A stretch of 64,000 nt of DNA from Flavobacterium psychroterrae (GTDB taxonomy: Bacteria; Bacteroidota; Bacteroidia; Flavobacteriales; Flavobacteriaceae). Each line of letters starts with the position of its first letter. The stretch's first letter is position 1. The stretch is from the NCBI RefSeq assembly GCF_018380615.1, contig NZ_JAGYVZ010000002.1, positions 186,001 through 250,000 of the forward strand, read 5' to 3'. Below are positions 33,879 to 41,921 of this stretch, piece after piece. A program made the position numbers and the translations under genes. The notes below the pieces were generated by a model. It did not search any database. It worked only from the letters and a program-made list of their open reading frames with translations, and was not told where the DNA came from.

Positions 33879-35423
33879 TTATTCTGAAATAACATTTCCT
33901 TTTTTATCGTAGAAATGGTATTCTAAGTACGTGTAAGCGTCACGAGGTATGATTTTCACCCATTTCTTATGCTCAAAAAACCATTTTGAACGTAATGATG
34001 GAAAACCTTGACTGAGGTATGCAGCCACAAATGGATGTACATTAAGTACAACACCCATGTGGGTTTTTAAAAGTCTGTCCAGATCAGATTTGATTCTGTC
34101 AATGATTAAAATTGGCGCTTCAATTTCGCCATGTTCATTGTTTGGATCTTCTTCTCTGGTTTTAATATTTACTTCTGGTCTTACACGTTGTCTGGTAATT
34201 TGAACCAAGCCAAATTTACTAGGCGGTAAGATTTTATGCTTTGCTTTATCGTCGCTCATTTCTTCTCGCAAGAAGTCGAACAAGACTTTCCTGTTTTCAG
34301 GATTAGACATATCGATAAAATCAACTACAATTATTCCGCCCATATCACGCAAACGAAGTTGTCTGGCAATTTCAGCAGCAGCAATCATATTCACCTCCAT
34401 GGCTGTATCTTCCTGGTTGGTCGCCTTATTTGAACGGTTTCCGCTATTTACGTCTATAACGTGAAGAGCTTCAGTATGTTCAATAATAAGATATGCGCCT
34501 TTACTCATGGAAACTGTACGTCCAAATGAAGTTTTGATTTGTCTCTCTATATTGTATTTCTCGAAAATTGGAGTGTCATTTGATTGATAAAACTTTACAA
34601 TCGATTGTTTTGAAGGTGCAATTTCTTGCAGATATTCCTTCGTTTGGTGGAACAACTCTTCGTCATCTATCTGGATACCACTAAAGGTATCATTGAATAC
34701 ATCTCTTAATATTGAGGAAGCTCTGTTGAGTTCTCCCAATACTTTTGAAGGATGATGAGCAGTTGGTAATTTTTTACACATTGCAGTCCATCTGCTAAGC
34801 AGGTTCTGCAAATCTTTTTCTAATTCGGCTACGTTTTTGCCTTCGGCTACTGTGCGAACAATAACACCAAATCCTTTAGGTTTGATTGATAGAACAAGTT
34901 TTTTTAGACGATCCTTTTCCTTTTTGTCTTCTATTTTTTGAGAAATAGAAACGCGGTCAGAAAACGGAACGAGAACAATAAATCTTCCTGCCAATGAAAG
35001 CTCAGCGCTTATTCTTGGACCTTTGGTAGATATAGGTTCTTTTACAACTTGAACTAAAACAGATTGATTGGCACTTAAAATATCAGTAATGATGCCATCT
35101 TTGTCAATCTCTTTTTCAAACTGAAAGGTTTTTAGGGAGAAATCTTTTATTTTACCTGCGCTTACAAGTTTTATGAATTTCAGTTGGGAAGCTAAGTTAG
35201 GTCCTAAATCGTGATAATGTAAAAAAGCATCTTTTTCGAAGCCTACATTTACAAAAGCAGCATTAAGTCCAGCAACGGGTTTTCGTATTTTGGCAATAAA
35301 AATATCACCAACCTGAAAGTTGCTTTTCTCTTCTTCCTTGTGTAATTCAATTAGTTTTCCATCTTTTAATAAGGCAAAATCTACGGCTTCAGAACTAGAT
35401 CTAATGATTAATTCTTTATTCAC
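33879..35423 (-). CDS. rng: Ribonuclease E/G family protein
   Basis: Endoribonuclease for rRNA 5' maturation and mRNA decay. 514 residues, the length of RNase G. N-terminal S1-like domain (VGDIFIAKIRKPVAGLNAAF, VNVGFEKDAFLHYHD), then DNase I-like catalytic region with VIDVNSGNRSNK and GGIIVVDFIDM, whose aspartates bind Mg2+ in the family. The C-terminal zinc-link CPxCxG of E. coli RNase E is not seen. It lies downstream of the HU gene and a small basic ribosome-type gene, a grouping consistent with RNA/ribosome functions. It ends in a strong terminator. Confidence 0.93.
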   Translation of the reverse strand: MNKELIIRSSSEAVDFALLKDGKLIELHKEEEKSNFQVGDIFIAKIRKPVAGLNAAFVNVGFEKDAFLHYHDLGPNLASQLKFIKLVSAGKIKDFSLKTFQFEKEIDKDGIITDILSANQSVLVQVVKEPISTKGPRISAELSLAGRFIVLVPFSDRVSISQKIEDKKEKDRLKKLVLSIKPKGFGVIVRTVAEGKNVAELEKDLQNLLSRWTAMCKKLPTAHHPSKVLGELNRASSILRDVFNDTFSGIQIDDEELFHQTKEYLQEIAPSKQSIVKFYQSNDTPIFEKYNIERQIKTSFGRTVSMSKGAYLIIEHTEALHVIDVNSGNRSNKATNQEDTAMEVNMIAAAEIARQLRLRDMGGIIVVDFIDMSNPENRKVLFDFLREEMSDDKAKHKILPPSKFGLVQITRQRVRPEVNIKTREEDPNNEHGEIEAPILIIDRIKSDLDRLLKTHMGVVLNVHPFVAAYLSQGFPSLRSKWFFEHKKWVKIIPRDAYTYLEYHFYDKKGNVISE

Positions 35424-35484
35424 ACTGTAAATTTTTATCTGTTTTTTCAGAAAATAGAGTATAGAGAAAAGAATATAGATTATA

Positions 35485-35520
35485 AAAATCTAAAATCTAA
35501 AATCCAAAATCTAAAATCTT
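35485..35520. repeat. AAAATCTAAAATC word repeat
   Basis: AAAATCT/AAAATCC units occur five times in 36 bases upstream of rng, in the opposite strand sense to rng transcription. Confidence 0.6.
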
Positions 35521-35575
35521 ATCTACAGATGGATTAAACAATATTTTTAACAGGTATTGAACCCGGGGGATTTTA

Positions 35576-35641
35576 GTTAGCAGTTTTTCAGTATCAGTTG
35601 GCAGTTCTTACGCTGCAGACTGTGACTGGGCACTGAGACTA
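35576..35641. repeat. Degenerate CAGT/ACTG word repeat
   Basis: CAGTTTTTCAGTATCAGTTGG, in two parts CAGTTTTTCAGT and ATCAGTTGGCAGTT, then GCAGACTGTGACTGG and GCACTGAGACT. It is a diverged member of the ACTGNGACTGTAA family, just beyond the terminator of the 35688 gene. Confidence 0.45.
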
Positions 35642-35671
35642 AATTCCAATTTCAATGAACGTTTAAAAAGA

Positions 35672-35696
35672 AAAAAGTAGTTTAAAACTACTTTTT
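35672..35696 (-). terminator. Terminator overlapping the stop codon of the small basic gene
   Basis: AAAAAGTAGTTT-A-AAACTACTTTTT, a 12-pair inverted repeat. On the minus strand it includes the TAG stop codon and is followed by T-rich sequence. Confidence 0.7.
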
Positions 35697-35780
35697 CTTT
35701 TTGTGACGGTTAGCTCTCGCTCTTTTTTTTCTTTTGTGCGTAGCTACCTTATGTCTCTTTCTTTTTTTACCACTTGGCAT
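35688..35780 (-). CDS. 30-residue Lys/Arg-rich ribosome-type protein (AURKAIP1/COX24-like)
   Basis: MPSGKKRKRHKVATHKRKKR then ARANRHKKKK. It has 30 residues of which more than half are Lys, Arg or His. I recognise this MPSGKKRKRHKxxTHKRKKR pattern as a small conserved protein of Bacteroidetes annotated as AURKAIP1/COX24-domain, related to the mitochondrial small-subunit protein mS38, so a ribosomal location is likely but inferred. It lies between HU and rng on the same strand. Its length is below most gene-finder limits. A terminator overlaps its stop codon. Confidence 0.85.
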   Translation of the reverse strand: MPSGKKRKRHKVATHKRKKRARANRHKKKK

Positions 35781-35811
35781 ATCGTGTCGATTTTATGATT
35801 AATTAATAGTA

Positions 35812-36102
35812 TTATTTTGCTTCGTTATTCGTTTTTACTCCTTCTACAAAAACTTTTGCAGGTTTGAATGCAGGAATGTTGTGTGCTGGAATTTTGATAG
35901 TGGTGTTTTTAGAAATGTTTCTACCTGTTTTTTCAGCTCTGGTTTTTACGATAAAACTTCCAAATCCTCTTAGGTAAACATTGTCTCCAGTTTCTAATGA
36001 AGTTTTAACTTCTTCCATAAAAGTTTCTACTGTTGCTTGAACATCTCCTTTTTCAAGACCTAGTTTCTCTGAAATTTTCGCTACGATATCTGCTTTCGTC
36101 AT
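35812..36102 (-). CDS. HU/IHF-family DNA-binding protein
   Basis: 96-residue nucleoid protein that bends DNA as a dimer. N-terminal helices MTKADIVAKISEKLGLEKGD, then the signature GFGSFIVKTRAEKTGRN and the DNA-embracing arm ending NTTIKIPAHNIPAFKPAK (proline at the tip). The C-terminal FVEGVKTNNEAK is a short extension. It has a complete promoter (TTG-N21-TATATTTG) and is divergent from mutY. Confidence 0.95.
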   Translation of the reverse strand: MTKADIVAKISEKLGLEKGDVQATVETFMEEVKTSLETGDNVYLRGFGSFIVKTRAEKTGRNISKNTTIKIPAHNIPAFKPAKVFVEGVKTNNEAK

Positions 36103-36151
36103 TTTCTTTCCTATTTTATTTTATAAATGGTGTACTATTTTTTTGAGTTTG

Positions 36152-36183
36152 CAAATATAGGAATTAAAAAAATAATTAATCAA
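36152..36183 (-). promoter_or_regulatory. HU gene promoter
   Basis: Minus strand: TTG (36181-36183), 21-base spacer, TATATTTG (36152-36159), 49 bases upstream of the ATG. Confidence 0.7.
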
Positions 36184-36216
36184 GCTAATTCGTTAAATTT
36201 TAATTACATAAACATT

Positions 36217-36224
36217 TACTTTTG
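36217..36224 (+). promoter_or_regulatory. mutY -7 element, decides the start codon
   Basis: TACTTTTG. The possible upstream TTG start of mutY at 36222 lies inside this element, so the ATG at 36243 is preferred. Confidence 0.6.
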
Positions 36225-36242
36225 TATTCTAAGTATTTTGCA

Positions 36243-37289
36243 ATGAATTTTCCTAACATATTGATAAAATGGTATTTACAAAACAAACGTGATTTACCAT
36301 GGCGAAAAACCACCAATCCTTACCATATTTGGCTATCAGAAATAATGTTGCAACAGACTAGAGTTGCGCAGGGAACGCCTTATTTTTTCTCTTTTACAAA
36401 GGAATTTCCTACTGTATTTGATCTGGCAAATGCATCAGAAGAGCAGGTTTTGAAACTTTGGCAGGGATTAGGATACTATTCCCGAGCCAGAAATTTGCAT
36501 AAAACGTCTCAATATGTAGCAAATGAGTTAAACGGAATTTTTCCTGACTCCTATAAAGAGTTATTAAAATTAAAAGGAGTTGGTGAATACACCGCCGCCG
36601 CAATTGCTTCTTTTTCATATAATGAAGCAGTTCCGGTTGTTGACGGAAATGTGTTTCGTGTACTTTCCCGTTATTTTGATATTGAATCTGATATTTCTTT
36701 GCCCGCAACTAAAAAAGAATTTATCGAGATTGCACATGAATTAATGCCAAAAGATAACCCTGCGATTTTTAATCAGGCAATTATGGAGTTTGGCGCTTTG
36801 CAATGTGTTCCTAAAAGTCCTGATTGTACCATTTGTGTTTTTAATGATAGTTGCCTGGCGCTTCAAAAAAAGAAAGTTTCGGTTTTGCCCGTGAAGTCTA
36901 AAAAGTTGAAAGTGACAAATCGTTTCTTTAATTATTTGATTTTAGAAGATCCTTCAGGAAATACTCTAATTCAAAAAAGAACTTCAAAGGGAATTTGGCA
37001 CAACTTATATGAGTTTCCACTTTTTGAAACTACTGAAATAGTGGGTTTTGATGTGGTTTCGGATGCGGTTAAAAATCAATTTTTTACATCTTATACTGTA
37101 TTAAGTATAGAAGAATGTACTGAAACGACTGTAATTCATAAGCTTTCACATCAACATCTTCATATTCAGTTTTGGAAAGTTAAAATTGCAGAGATAATAG
37201 AAAATGGATTGAATGCCAGTAAATTAAAGACTTTTCCGTTTCCTATTGTGATTTATAATTTTATAGAAAAGCAGGAAATAATTTGCTAA
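36243..37289 (+). CDS. mutY: A/G-specific adenine glycosylase
   Basis: Base-excision enzyme that removes adenine opposite 8-oxoguanine. 348 residues from the ATG at 36243. Catalytic Glu33 (WLSEIMLQQTRV), helix-hairpin-helix LKGVGEYTAAAIASF, catalytic Asp134 (VVDGNVFRVLSRYF) and the 4Fe-4S ligands C188-x6-C195-x2-C198-x5-C204 are all present. The C-terminal NUDIX-like domain (FNYLILEDPSGNTLIQKR) recognises 8-oxoG. It heads the mutY-ssb-gldE-gldD order, a synteny known from F. johnsoniae. Confidence 0.96.
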   Translation: MNFPNILIKWYLQNKRDLPWRKTTNPYHIWLSEIMLQQTRVAQGTPYFFSFTKEFPTVFDLANASEEQVLKLWQGLGYYSRARNLHKTSQYVANELNGIFPDSYKELLKLKGVGEYTAAAIASFSYNEAVPVVDGNVFRVLSRYFDIESDISLPATKKEFIEIAHELMPKDNPAIFNQAIMEFGALQCVPKSPDCTICVFNDSCLALQKKKVSVLPVKSKKLKVTNRFFNYLILEDPSGNTLIQKRTSKGIWHNLYEFPLFETTEIVGFDVVSDAVKNQFFTSYTVLSIEECTETTVIHKLSHQHLHIQFWKVKIAEIIENGLNASKLKTFPFPIVIYNFIEKQEIIC

Positions 37290-37296
37290 AAAAATG

Positions 37297-37304
37297 TATC
37301 TTTG
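37297..37304 (+). promoter_or_regulatory. ssb -7 element
   Basis: TATCTTTG, seven bases after the mutY stop and 22 bases before the ssb ATG. Confidence 0.5.
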
Positions 37305-37326
37305 AGATAAATCCATATAATAAACT

Positions 37327-37767
37327 ATGAACGGAACATTAAATAAGGTTATGCTAATTGGGCATTTGGGCGACGATGTAAAAATGCACTATTTTGATGG
37401 TGGAAATTGCATTGGGCGTTTTCAGTTGGCTACAAATGAGGTTTATATCAATAAAACGACGAATGAAAAAATAACTTCTACAGAATGGCACAATTTAGTT
37501 GTACGTAACAAAGCAGCAGAAATTTGTGAAAAATACCTTTCTAAAGGAGATAAAATATATATTGAAGGACGTATAAAATCCCGTCAATGGCAGGCAGAAG
37601 ACGGAACTACAAAATATACAACCGAAATTCAGGTTACCGAATTTACTTTCCTGACTACCAAAAAAGAAACTGGAAATCATAAACCACATCAGGAACCAGA
37701 ACCAGCAAAAAACACTAACTTTGATGCCACAAACGAAGGTTTACCAATAAATGATTTACCTTTTTGA
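37327..37767 (+). CDS. ssb: Single-stranded DNA-binding protein
   Basis: 146 residues. N-terminal OB fold (LNKVMLIGHLGDDVKMHYFD, STEWHNLVVRNKAAEICEKY, GDKIYIEGRIKSRQW) with the conserved tryptophans, a Glu/Pro/Asn-rich linker and the protein-interaction tail ending LPINDLPF (family consensus DDxIPF). It lies between mutY and gldE with its own -7 element. Confidence 0.93.
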   Translation: MNGTLNKVMLIGHLGDDVKMHYFDGGNCIGRFQLATNEVYINKTTNEKITSTEWHNLVVRNKAAEICEKYLSKGDKIYIEGRIKSRQWQAEDGTTKYTTEIQVTEFTFLTTKKETGNHKPHQEPEPAKNTNFDATNEGLPINDLPF

Positions 37768-37790
37768 TTGTTTAACTAATCTTTTTTAAT

Positions 37791-39083
37791 TTGGACCCGG
37801 AGCCCAGTTTATTTCTTAAAACATTAGACATCAATTTAATAATTGGTTTTGTCGGAATATTTATCCTGCTGTTTTTATCGGCAATTGTTTCAGGTGCCGA
37901 AGTTGCACTTTTTTCTTTATCCCAAAAAGACATTGATGAAACTTTACAGAATAATAATCCGAAAGGAAAAATTATTTCCAATCTTTTAGACAAACCAAAA
38001 AAACTTTTAGCCACCTTATTAGTAGCCAATAATTTCTTTAATATAGGAGTTGTAATTTTATTCTCCTTTATAGGACAAAATATTTTTGCCCATATAAGTT
38101 CTCCGGTTTTTAAGTTTATCCTCGAAATAATCGTGGTTACTTTCCTGATTTTATTATTTGGTGAAGTTTTGCCAAAAGTTTACGCCAGCCGTAACAATAT
38201 AAAATTCGCAAAACGCGTTGCATACCCTATCGCTGTTCTGGATACATTACTCTCGCCAATAAGTTTGCCTATGCGTAGCGTTACGCTATATTTGCACAAC
38301 AAATTGGGGAAACAAAAAAACAGCTTTTCAATAAATCAGCTTTCACAAGCCTTAGAACTTACAGATTCTGAAGGAACATCAAGCGAAGAACAAAAAATAC
38401 TGGAAGGAATTGTTTCTTTTGGGAACACAGATACAAAACAAGTAATGAGTCCGAGGATTGATATTTTTGCATTAGAAATATCAGAATCATTTAAGACAAT
38501 TTGCCCGAAAATAATCGAAAAAGGATTTTCAAGAATTCCTGTTTATCGCGATAATATAGATCAGATTGAAGGCGTTTTGTTTGTTAAAGATTTATTGCCC
38601 TATATTGATAACGAAGAGTTTGATTGGTCATCATTAATAAGAGAAGCTTTTTTTGTTCCTGAAAATAAAAAGCTGGATAATTTATTAAAGGATTTTCAAA
38701 GCCTTAAAAGTCATCTTGCAATTGTGGTTGATGAATATGGCGGCACTTCCGGATTAGTATCTTTAGAGGACGTTATTGAAGAAATAGTAGGAGATATAAG
38801 CGATGAGTTTGATGATGAAAATTTGAATTATTCTCAAATAGATGAAAAGAATTTTCTGTTTGAAGGAAAAATAAACATGAAGGATTTTTACCGAATCGTT
38901 GATGTTAACGAAGATATTTTTGAATCTCACAAAGGCGAAGCCGAAACATTAGCCGGTTTTATTTTAGAAATTCTGGGTAATTTCCCTAAAAAAGATCAAA
39001 AAGTAGCTTTCGAAAACTGCATTTTTACTATAGAAACGGTTGATAAAAAGCGTGTAAAACAAATAAAAGTAACAATAGATTAA
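37791..39083 (+). CDS. gldE: Gliding motility-associated protein GldE (CNNM/CorC type)
   Basis: 430 residues, TTG start. N-terminal CNNM/DUF21 membrane domain with about four helices (INLIIGFVGIFILLFLSAIV, LATLLVANNFFNIGVVILFS), then a CBS pair (VMSPRIDIFALEIS, LAIVVDEYGGTSGLVSLED) and a CorC_HlyC domain. In F. johnsoniae GldE is the partner of GldD and aids gliding; members elsewhere are linked to ion transport. Its stop codon is followed directly by the gldD ATG. Assignment to GldE rests on the gldD neighbour and mutY-ssb context. Confidence 0.9.
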   Translation: MDPEPSLFLKTLDINLIIGFVGIFILLFLSAIVSGAEVALFSLSQKDIDETLQNNNPKGKIISNLLDKPKKLLATLLVANNFFNIGVVILFSFIGQNIFAHISSPVFKFILEIIVVTFLILLFGEVLPKVYASRNNIKFAKRVAYPIAVLDTLLSPISLPMRSVTLYLHNKLGKQKNSFSINQLSQALELTDSEGTSSEEQKILEGIVSFGNTDTKQVMSPRIDIFALEISESFKTICPKIIEKGFSRIPVYRDNIDQIEGVLFVKDLLPYIDNEEFDWSSLIREAFFVPENKKLDNLLKDFQSLKSHLAIVVDEYGGTSGLVSLEDVIEEIVGDISDEFDDENLNYSQIDEKNFLFEGKINMKDFYRIVDVNEDIFESHKGEAETLAGFILEILGNFPKKDQKVAFENCIFTIETVDKKRVKQIKVTID

Positions 39084-39644
39084 ATGTTAAAAAAAACAAT
39101 TTCAATAGCAACAATTTTACTGGCATTGACTGTTTTAAGTTGTAAAGATGATGTAGTGCCAAAGCCGGCAAGTTTTCTGCGTTTAGATTATCCGGAAGCA
39201 AAATATGTTAGTTTTGAAAATAATTGTCCGTTTGCTTTTGAAATGAACGAAGCAGCGGTTATTAAAGGTGAAAAAGATTGCGGATTTGCAATTACATATC
39301 CTAAAATGAAAGCCACAATTTACCTGACATACAAACCTGTAAATGGCAATATCGAAAAATTGCTTAAAGATGCACAAAAACTTACCTATGAGCATGTTAT
39401 AAAAGCCGATGATATATTAGAACAGCCGTATTTAAACCCGCAAAAAAAGGTTTACGGTATGTTTTATCAAGTTGACGGAAACGCAGCCACAAACTCTCAA
39501 TTTTATGTAACAGATAGTACAAAACATTTTATAACCGGATCTGTTTATTTTTATGCAAAACCTAACTTTGATTCGATTATGCCGGCAGCAAGTTACATCA
39601 AAAATGATATGCAAAGATTGATGGAGACTTTGAAGTGGAAATAA
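39084..39644 (+). CDS. gldD: Gliding motility lipoprotein GldD
   Basis: 186 residues with lipobox LTVLSC (C20), exported and lipid-anchored. The mature protein contains FLRLDYPEAKYVSFENNCPF and CGFAITYPKMKATIYLTYKP, which I recognise as GldD. Essential for gliding in F. johnsoniae. The ATG abuts the gldE stop codon without spacing, so translation is coupled. A terminator follows at 39662. Confidence 0.92.
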   Translation: MLKKTISIATILLALTVLSCKDDVVPKPASFLRLDYPEAKYVSFENNCPFAFEMNEAAVIKGEKDCGFAITYPKMKATIYLTYKPVNGNIEKLLKDAQKLTYEHVIKADDILEQPYLNPQKKVYGMFYQVDGNAATNSQFYVTDSTKHFITGSVYFYAKPNFDSIMPAASYIKNDMQRLMETLKWK

Positions 39645-39661
39645 AAAAATAAAAAGTATAA

Positions 39662-39692
39662 AAAAGGACGTTCAAAGTGAGTGTCCTTTTTT
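39662..39692. terminator. Bidirectional terminator after gldD
   Basis: AAAAAGGAC and GTCCTTTTT pair around a 13-base loop with a T-run on each strand; convergent gldD and VOC genes. Confidence 0.85.
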
Positions 39693-39730
39693 TATATGTT
39701 TAATAGACGATTAAATCCTCTTTTTTTACT

Positions 39731-40192
39731 TTAAGAAGCCGAAAAAGCGTCGGTAATAAAATCCTGAAGCCCTGCTTCTTCAAGTATTTCAATCGAGAAT
39801 TCTCCAAAACGTTTTGGAAGCCAAATAATTCTCACTCCGCTTGGAGAATTAAGGCTTTTTTTTGACAAAGGATTTCCGTTTTCATCTTCTGGCTGAACGT
39901 CTGAATTTATCAATTCGTCAAAAGCAACTTCGATATCAGGAGTAGAGTAGCAGTGACGGTAAATAGTTCCTTCGCCTTTTGTATCTAATAGTGTTTTTAA
40001 ATTTCCGGAAAAGGGCTGAACAAGCATAAATCTTTCCTGACCAATTCTCACAACTGCATAGGTAACGTGTAGTTCGTCTCTCTCCCAAATGAATTTTTTT
40101 GAGATTTCAGCTCCAAGGATTTTTGCGTAATAGTCGCAAGCTTCCTGGAGATCCTTTACCAGAATATCTATATGGCTAAATTTAAGTTCCAT
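39731..40192 (-). CDS. VOC-superfamily (glyoxalase-like) protein
   Basis: 153 residues with two beta-alpha-beta-beta-beta modules: FSHIDILVKDLQEACDYYAK and GTIYRHCYSTPDIEVAFDEL. Potential metal ligands are His7 (FSHIDI) and a late glutamate (FSIEILEE). The wording resembles lactoylglutathione lyase or methylmalonyl-CoA epimerase relatives, but the substrate cannot be assigned. Single gene on the minus strand. Confidence 0.75.
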   Translation of the reverse strand: MELKFSHIDILVKDLQEACDYYAKILGAEISKKFIWERDELHVTYAVVRIGQERFMLVQPFSGNLKTLLDTKGEGTIYRHCYSTPDIEVAFDELINSDVQPEDENGNPLSKKSLNSPSGVRIIWLPKRFGEFSIEILEEAGLQDFITDAFSAS

Positions 40193-40317
40193 TATTTTAT
40201 TTATCTGTGTTGATATAAGCTAAAGTATAATTTTGCAAAACATTCACAAAAAAAAACAGTAGTAAAGCTAAATTTACTACTGTCTAAATTGTATTTTTTT
40301 TGAAATCCTTTTTAGAA

Positions 40318-40695
40318 CTACGATTTAGTATTCAAAACTTTATAAGTTTTTCCGTCTCCTGTTGCCTGAACAACTTTTGTGAAATTATCTTGATTTTGAA
40401 CCGTTTTATCAAATACAACAGTCGCCGTTTTTTTATCAAAATCCACAGTTGCTTTTTCTACGCCGTCTAAATCAGCTAATTCTTTTTCGATTGTTTTTGC
40501 ACAACCCATTGCACAAGTCATTCCTTCGATCTTGAAACTTGCAGTTTGAACATTTTCAGCAGCAATTGCTTTGTGTTCTTTAGTGGTTGTTTCTACTGCT
40601 TTTATATTTGCAAGATTTTTATCTTCTTCTTTTTTGCAGCTAACTAATACTAAACTCGCGATGGCGAAAGTGGCTATGATTTTTGTAAATTTCAT
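40318..40695 (-). CDS. HMA-domain lipoprotein with CxxxC metal site
   Basis: 125 residues. Lipobox SLVLVSC (C20), then a linker and a heavy-metal-associated domain (ASFKIEGMTCAMGCAKTIEK, ATVDFDKKTATVVFD). The metal loop reads MTCAMGC, so the cysteines are spaced CxxxC rather than the usual CxxC of CopZ and P-type ATPase domains. Its lipid anchor places it in the envelope rather than the cytoplasm. Copper or another soft metal is the likely ligand. A TAATTTTG promoter element lies 36 bases upstream. Confidence 0.85.
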   Translation of the reverse strand: MKFTKIIATFAIASLVLVSCKKEEDKNLANIKAVETTTKEHKAIAAENVQTASFKIEGMTCAMGCAKTIEKELADLDGVEKATVDFDKKTATVVFDKTVQNQDNFTKVVQATGDGKTYKVLNTKS

Positions 40696-40731
40696 TATAT
40701 ATGATTTTTAATTGATTAGTTGTGTTCCTTG

Positions 40732-40739
40732 CAAAATTA
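40732..40739 (-). promoter_or_regulatory. HMA lipoprotein -7 element
   Basis: TAATTTTG on the minus strand, 36 bases upstream of the ATG. Confidence 0.5.
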
Positions 40740-40797
40740 ATAAAAAGGAAGTGGTCAGTCCATAAAATTATTACAAATTTGCATCAAAATACTATTT

Positions 40798-41664
40798 ATG
40801 GATGCAAAGCAATTAAAGTGGGCTTATTTATTTGTCCTTTCCCTAATTTGGGGAAGTTCTTTTATATTAATAAAAAGAGGTTTAGTTGGTTTGACAGCCG
40901 TTCAGGTAGGTTCGTTCCGTATTATTTTTGCAGCTTTATTTCTATTGATTGTAGGTTTTAAAAGCCTGAAGAAAATTTCGCGCCGACAATGGAAATTTGT
41001 TGCCATAACATCCCTTTTTGGGACTTTTACGCCCGCATATCTTTTCGCCATTGCCGAAACCGAAGTTGATAGTTCAATTGTAGCTATTTTAAATTCGCTT
41101 ACACCATTAAATACTTTAGTTCTTGGTATAATCGCTTTTGGGATTCAGTTTCAAAAACGACAAGTTTTGGGCGTTTTTGTAGGTTTGATAGGTTGTTTGC
41201 TTTTGGTTTTAAGCGGCGCATCGGCTCATCCCGGGCAAAATTATTATTATGTAGTTTTGGTTGTAATTGCCACGATTTGTTATGCAATCAATGTCAATTT
41301 AATCAAGAAATATTTATCCGATTTAAATTCTTTGAGTATTACAACAGGAAACTTTGCAGTTTTGCTATTGCCTGCATTAATTATTTTAAGTACAACCGAT
41401 ATTTCGCAACGAATAAATATTGATATCACGCAACATTCCATTTATTTTGTAATGATTCTGGGTGTTTTAGGAACCGGAATAGCAAATGTTGTGTTTTTTA
41501 AATTGATCCAAATGTCATCGCCCGTATTTGCAACATCGGTAACCTATTTGATTCCGATAGTAGCATTTTTCTGGGGATTATTAGATAACGAAATGCTAAC
41601 GCCAATTCAGTTTTTTGGAGCGTTTATTATTTTAATTGGTGTTTATTTATCGGCTAAGAAATAA
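40798..41664 (+). CDS. EamA-family (DMT) transporter
   Basis: 288 residues, ten predicted membrane helices in two EamA repeats. The first repeat starts LKWAYLFVLSLIWGSSFILI; the second contains VVLVVIATICYAINVNLIKK and ends FFGAFIILIGVYLSAKK. WGSSF and the PVFATSVTYLIPIVAFFWG segment are family hallmarks. DMT members export metabolites or amino acids; the substrate is unknown. Divergent from the HMA gene. Confidence 0.88.
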   Translation: MDAKQLKWAYLFVLSLIWGSSFILIKRGLVGLTAVQVGSFRIIFAALFLLIVGFKSLKKISRRQWKFVAITSLFGTFTPAYLFAIAETEVDSSIVAILNSLTPLNTLVLGIIAFGIQFQKRQVLGVFVGLIGCLLLVLSGASAHPGQNYYYVVLVVIATICYAINVNLIKKYLSDLNSLSITTGNFAVLLLPALIILSTTDISQRINIDITQHSIYFVMILGVLGTGIANVVFFKLIQMSSPVFATSVTYLIPIVAFFWGLLDNEMLTPIQFFGAFIILIGVYLSAKK

Positions 41665-41701
41665 AGTTTTTTTGAAATGCTATTTAGTGTTTTTAATATT
41701 T

Positions 41702-41784
41702 TTTAGGAGCTAATCCCGCTATCCGTTTCAATCTTTTATTTTTTAAAGAAAAAAATAAAAGGATTTCCACTTCTATCGGGGCTA
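41702..41784 (-). repeat. Structured dispersed element, copy 2 (inverted)
   Basis: Minus strand: ATAGCCCCGATAGAAGTGG, central hairpin CTTTTATTTTTT-TCTTT-AAAAAATAAAAG, GATTGAAACGGATAGCGGG, end TTAGCTCCTAAA. Compared with copy 1 (33657) the hairpin pair G-C is A-T and the outer pair A-T is C-G, so both stems are preserved. Confidence 0.8.
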
Positions 41785-41820
41785 TGACAATCATTTTCAT
41801 AAGGATATTTTTGTTAAGTT

Positions 41821-41921
41821 TGTCATCTCGACGAACATGTAGTTTTTCATTTCGACGGACATGGATTTGTTTCATCTCGACGAACATGTAGTTTGTTTCA
41901 TTTCGATGGACATGTAGTTTT
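41821..41921. repeat. 25-base tandem repeat, four units
   Basis: Units at 41821, 41846, 41871 and 41897 read TCATCTCGACGAACATGTAG or TCATTTCGACGGACATG and alternate in an A-B-A-B pattern. A fifth, truncated unit is the left arm of the adjacent inverted repeat. Confidence 0.8.

Noticed and set aside
35540..35580. GGTATTGAACCCGGGGGATT, resembling a tRNA T-arm
   Set aside because: No acceptor, D or anticodon stems can be fitted around it on either strand.
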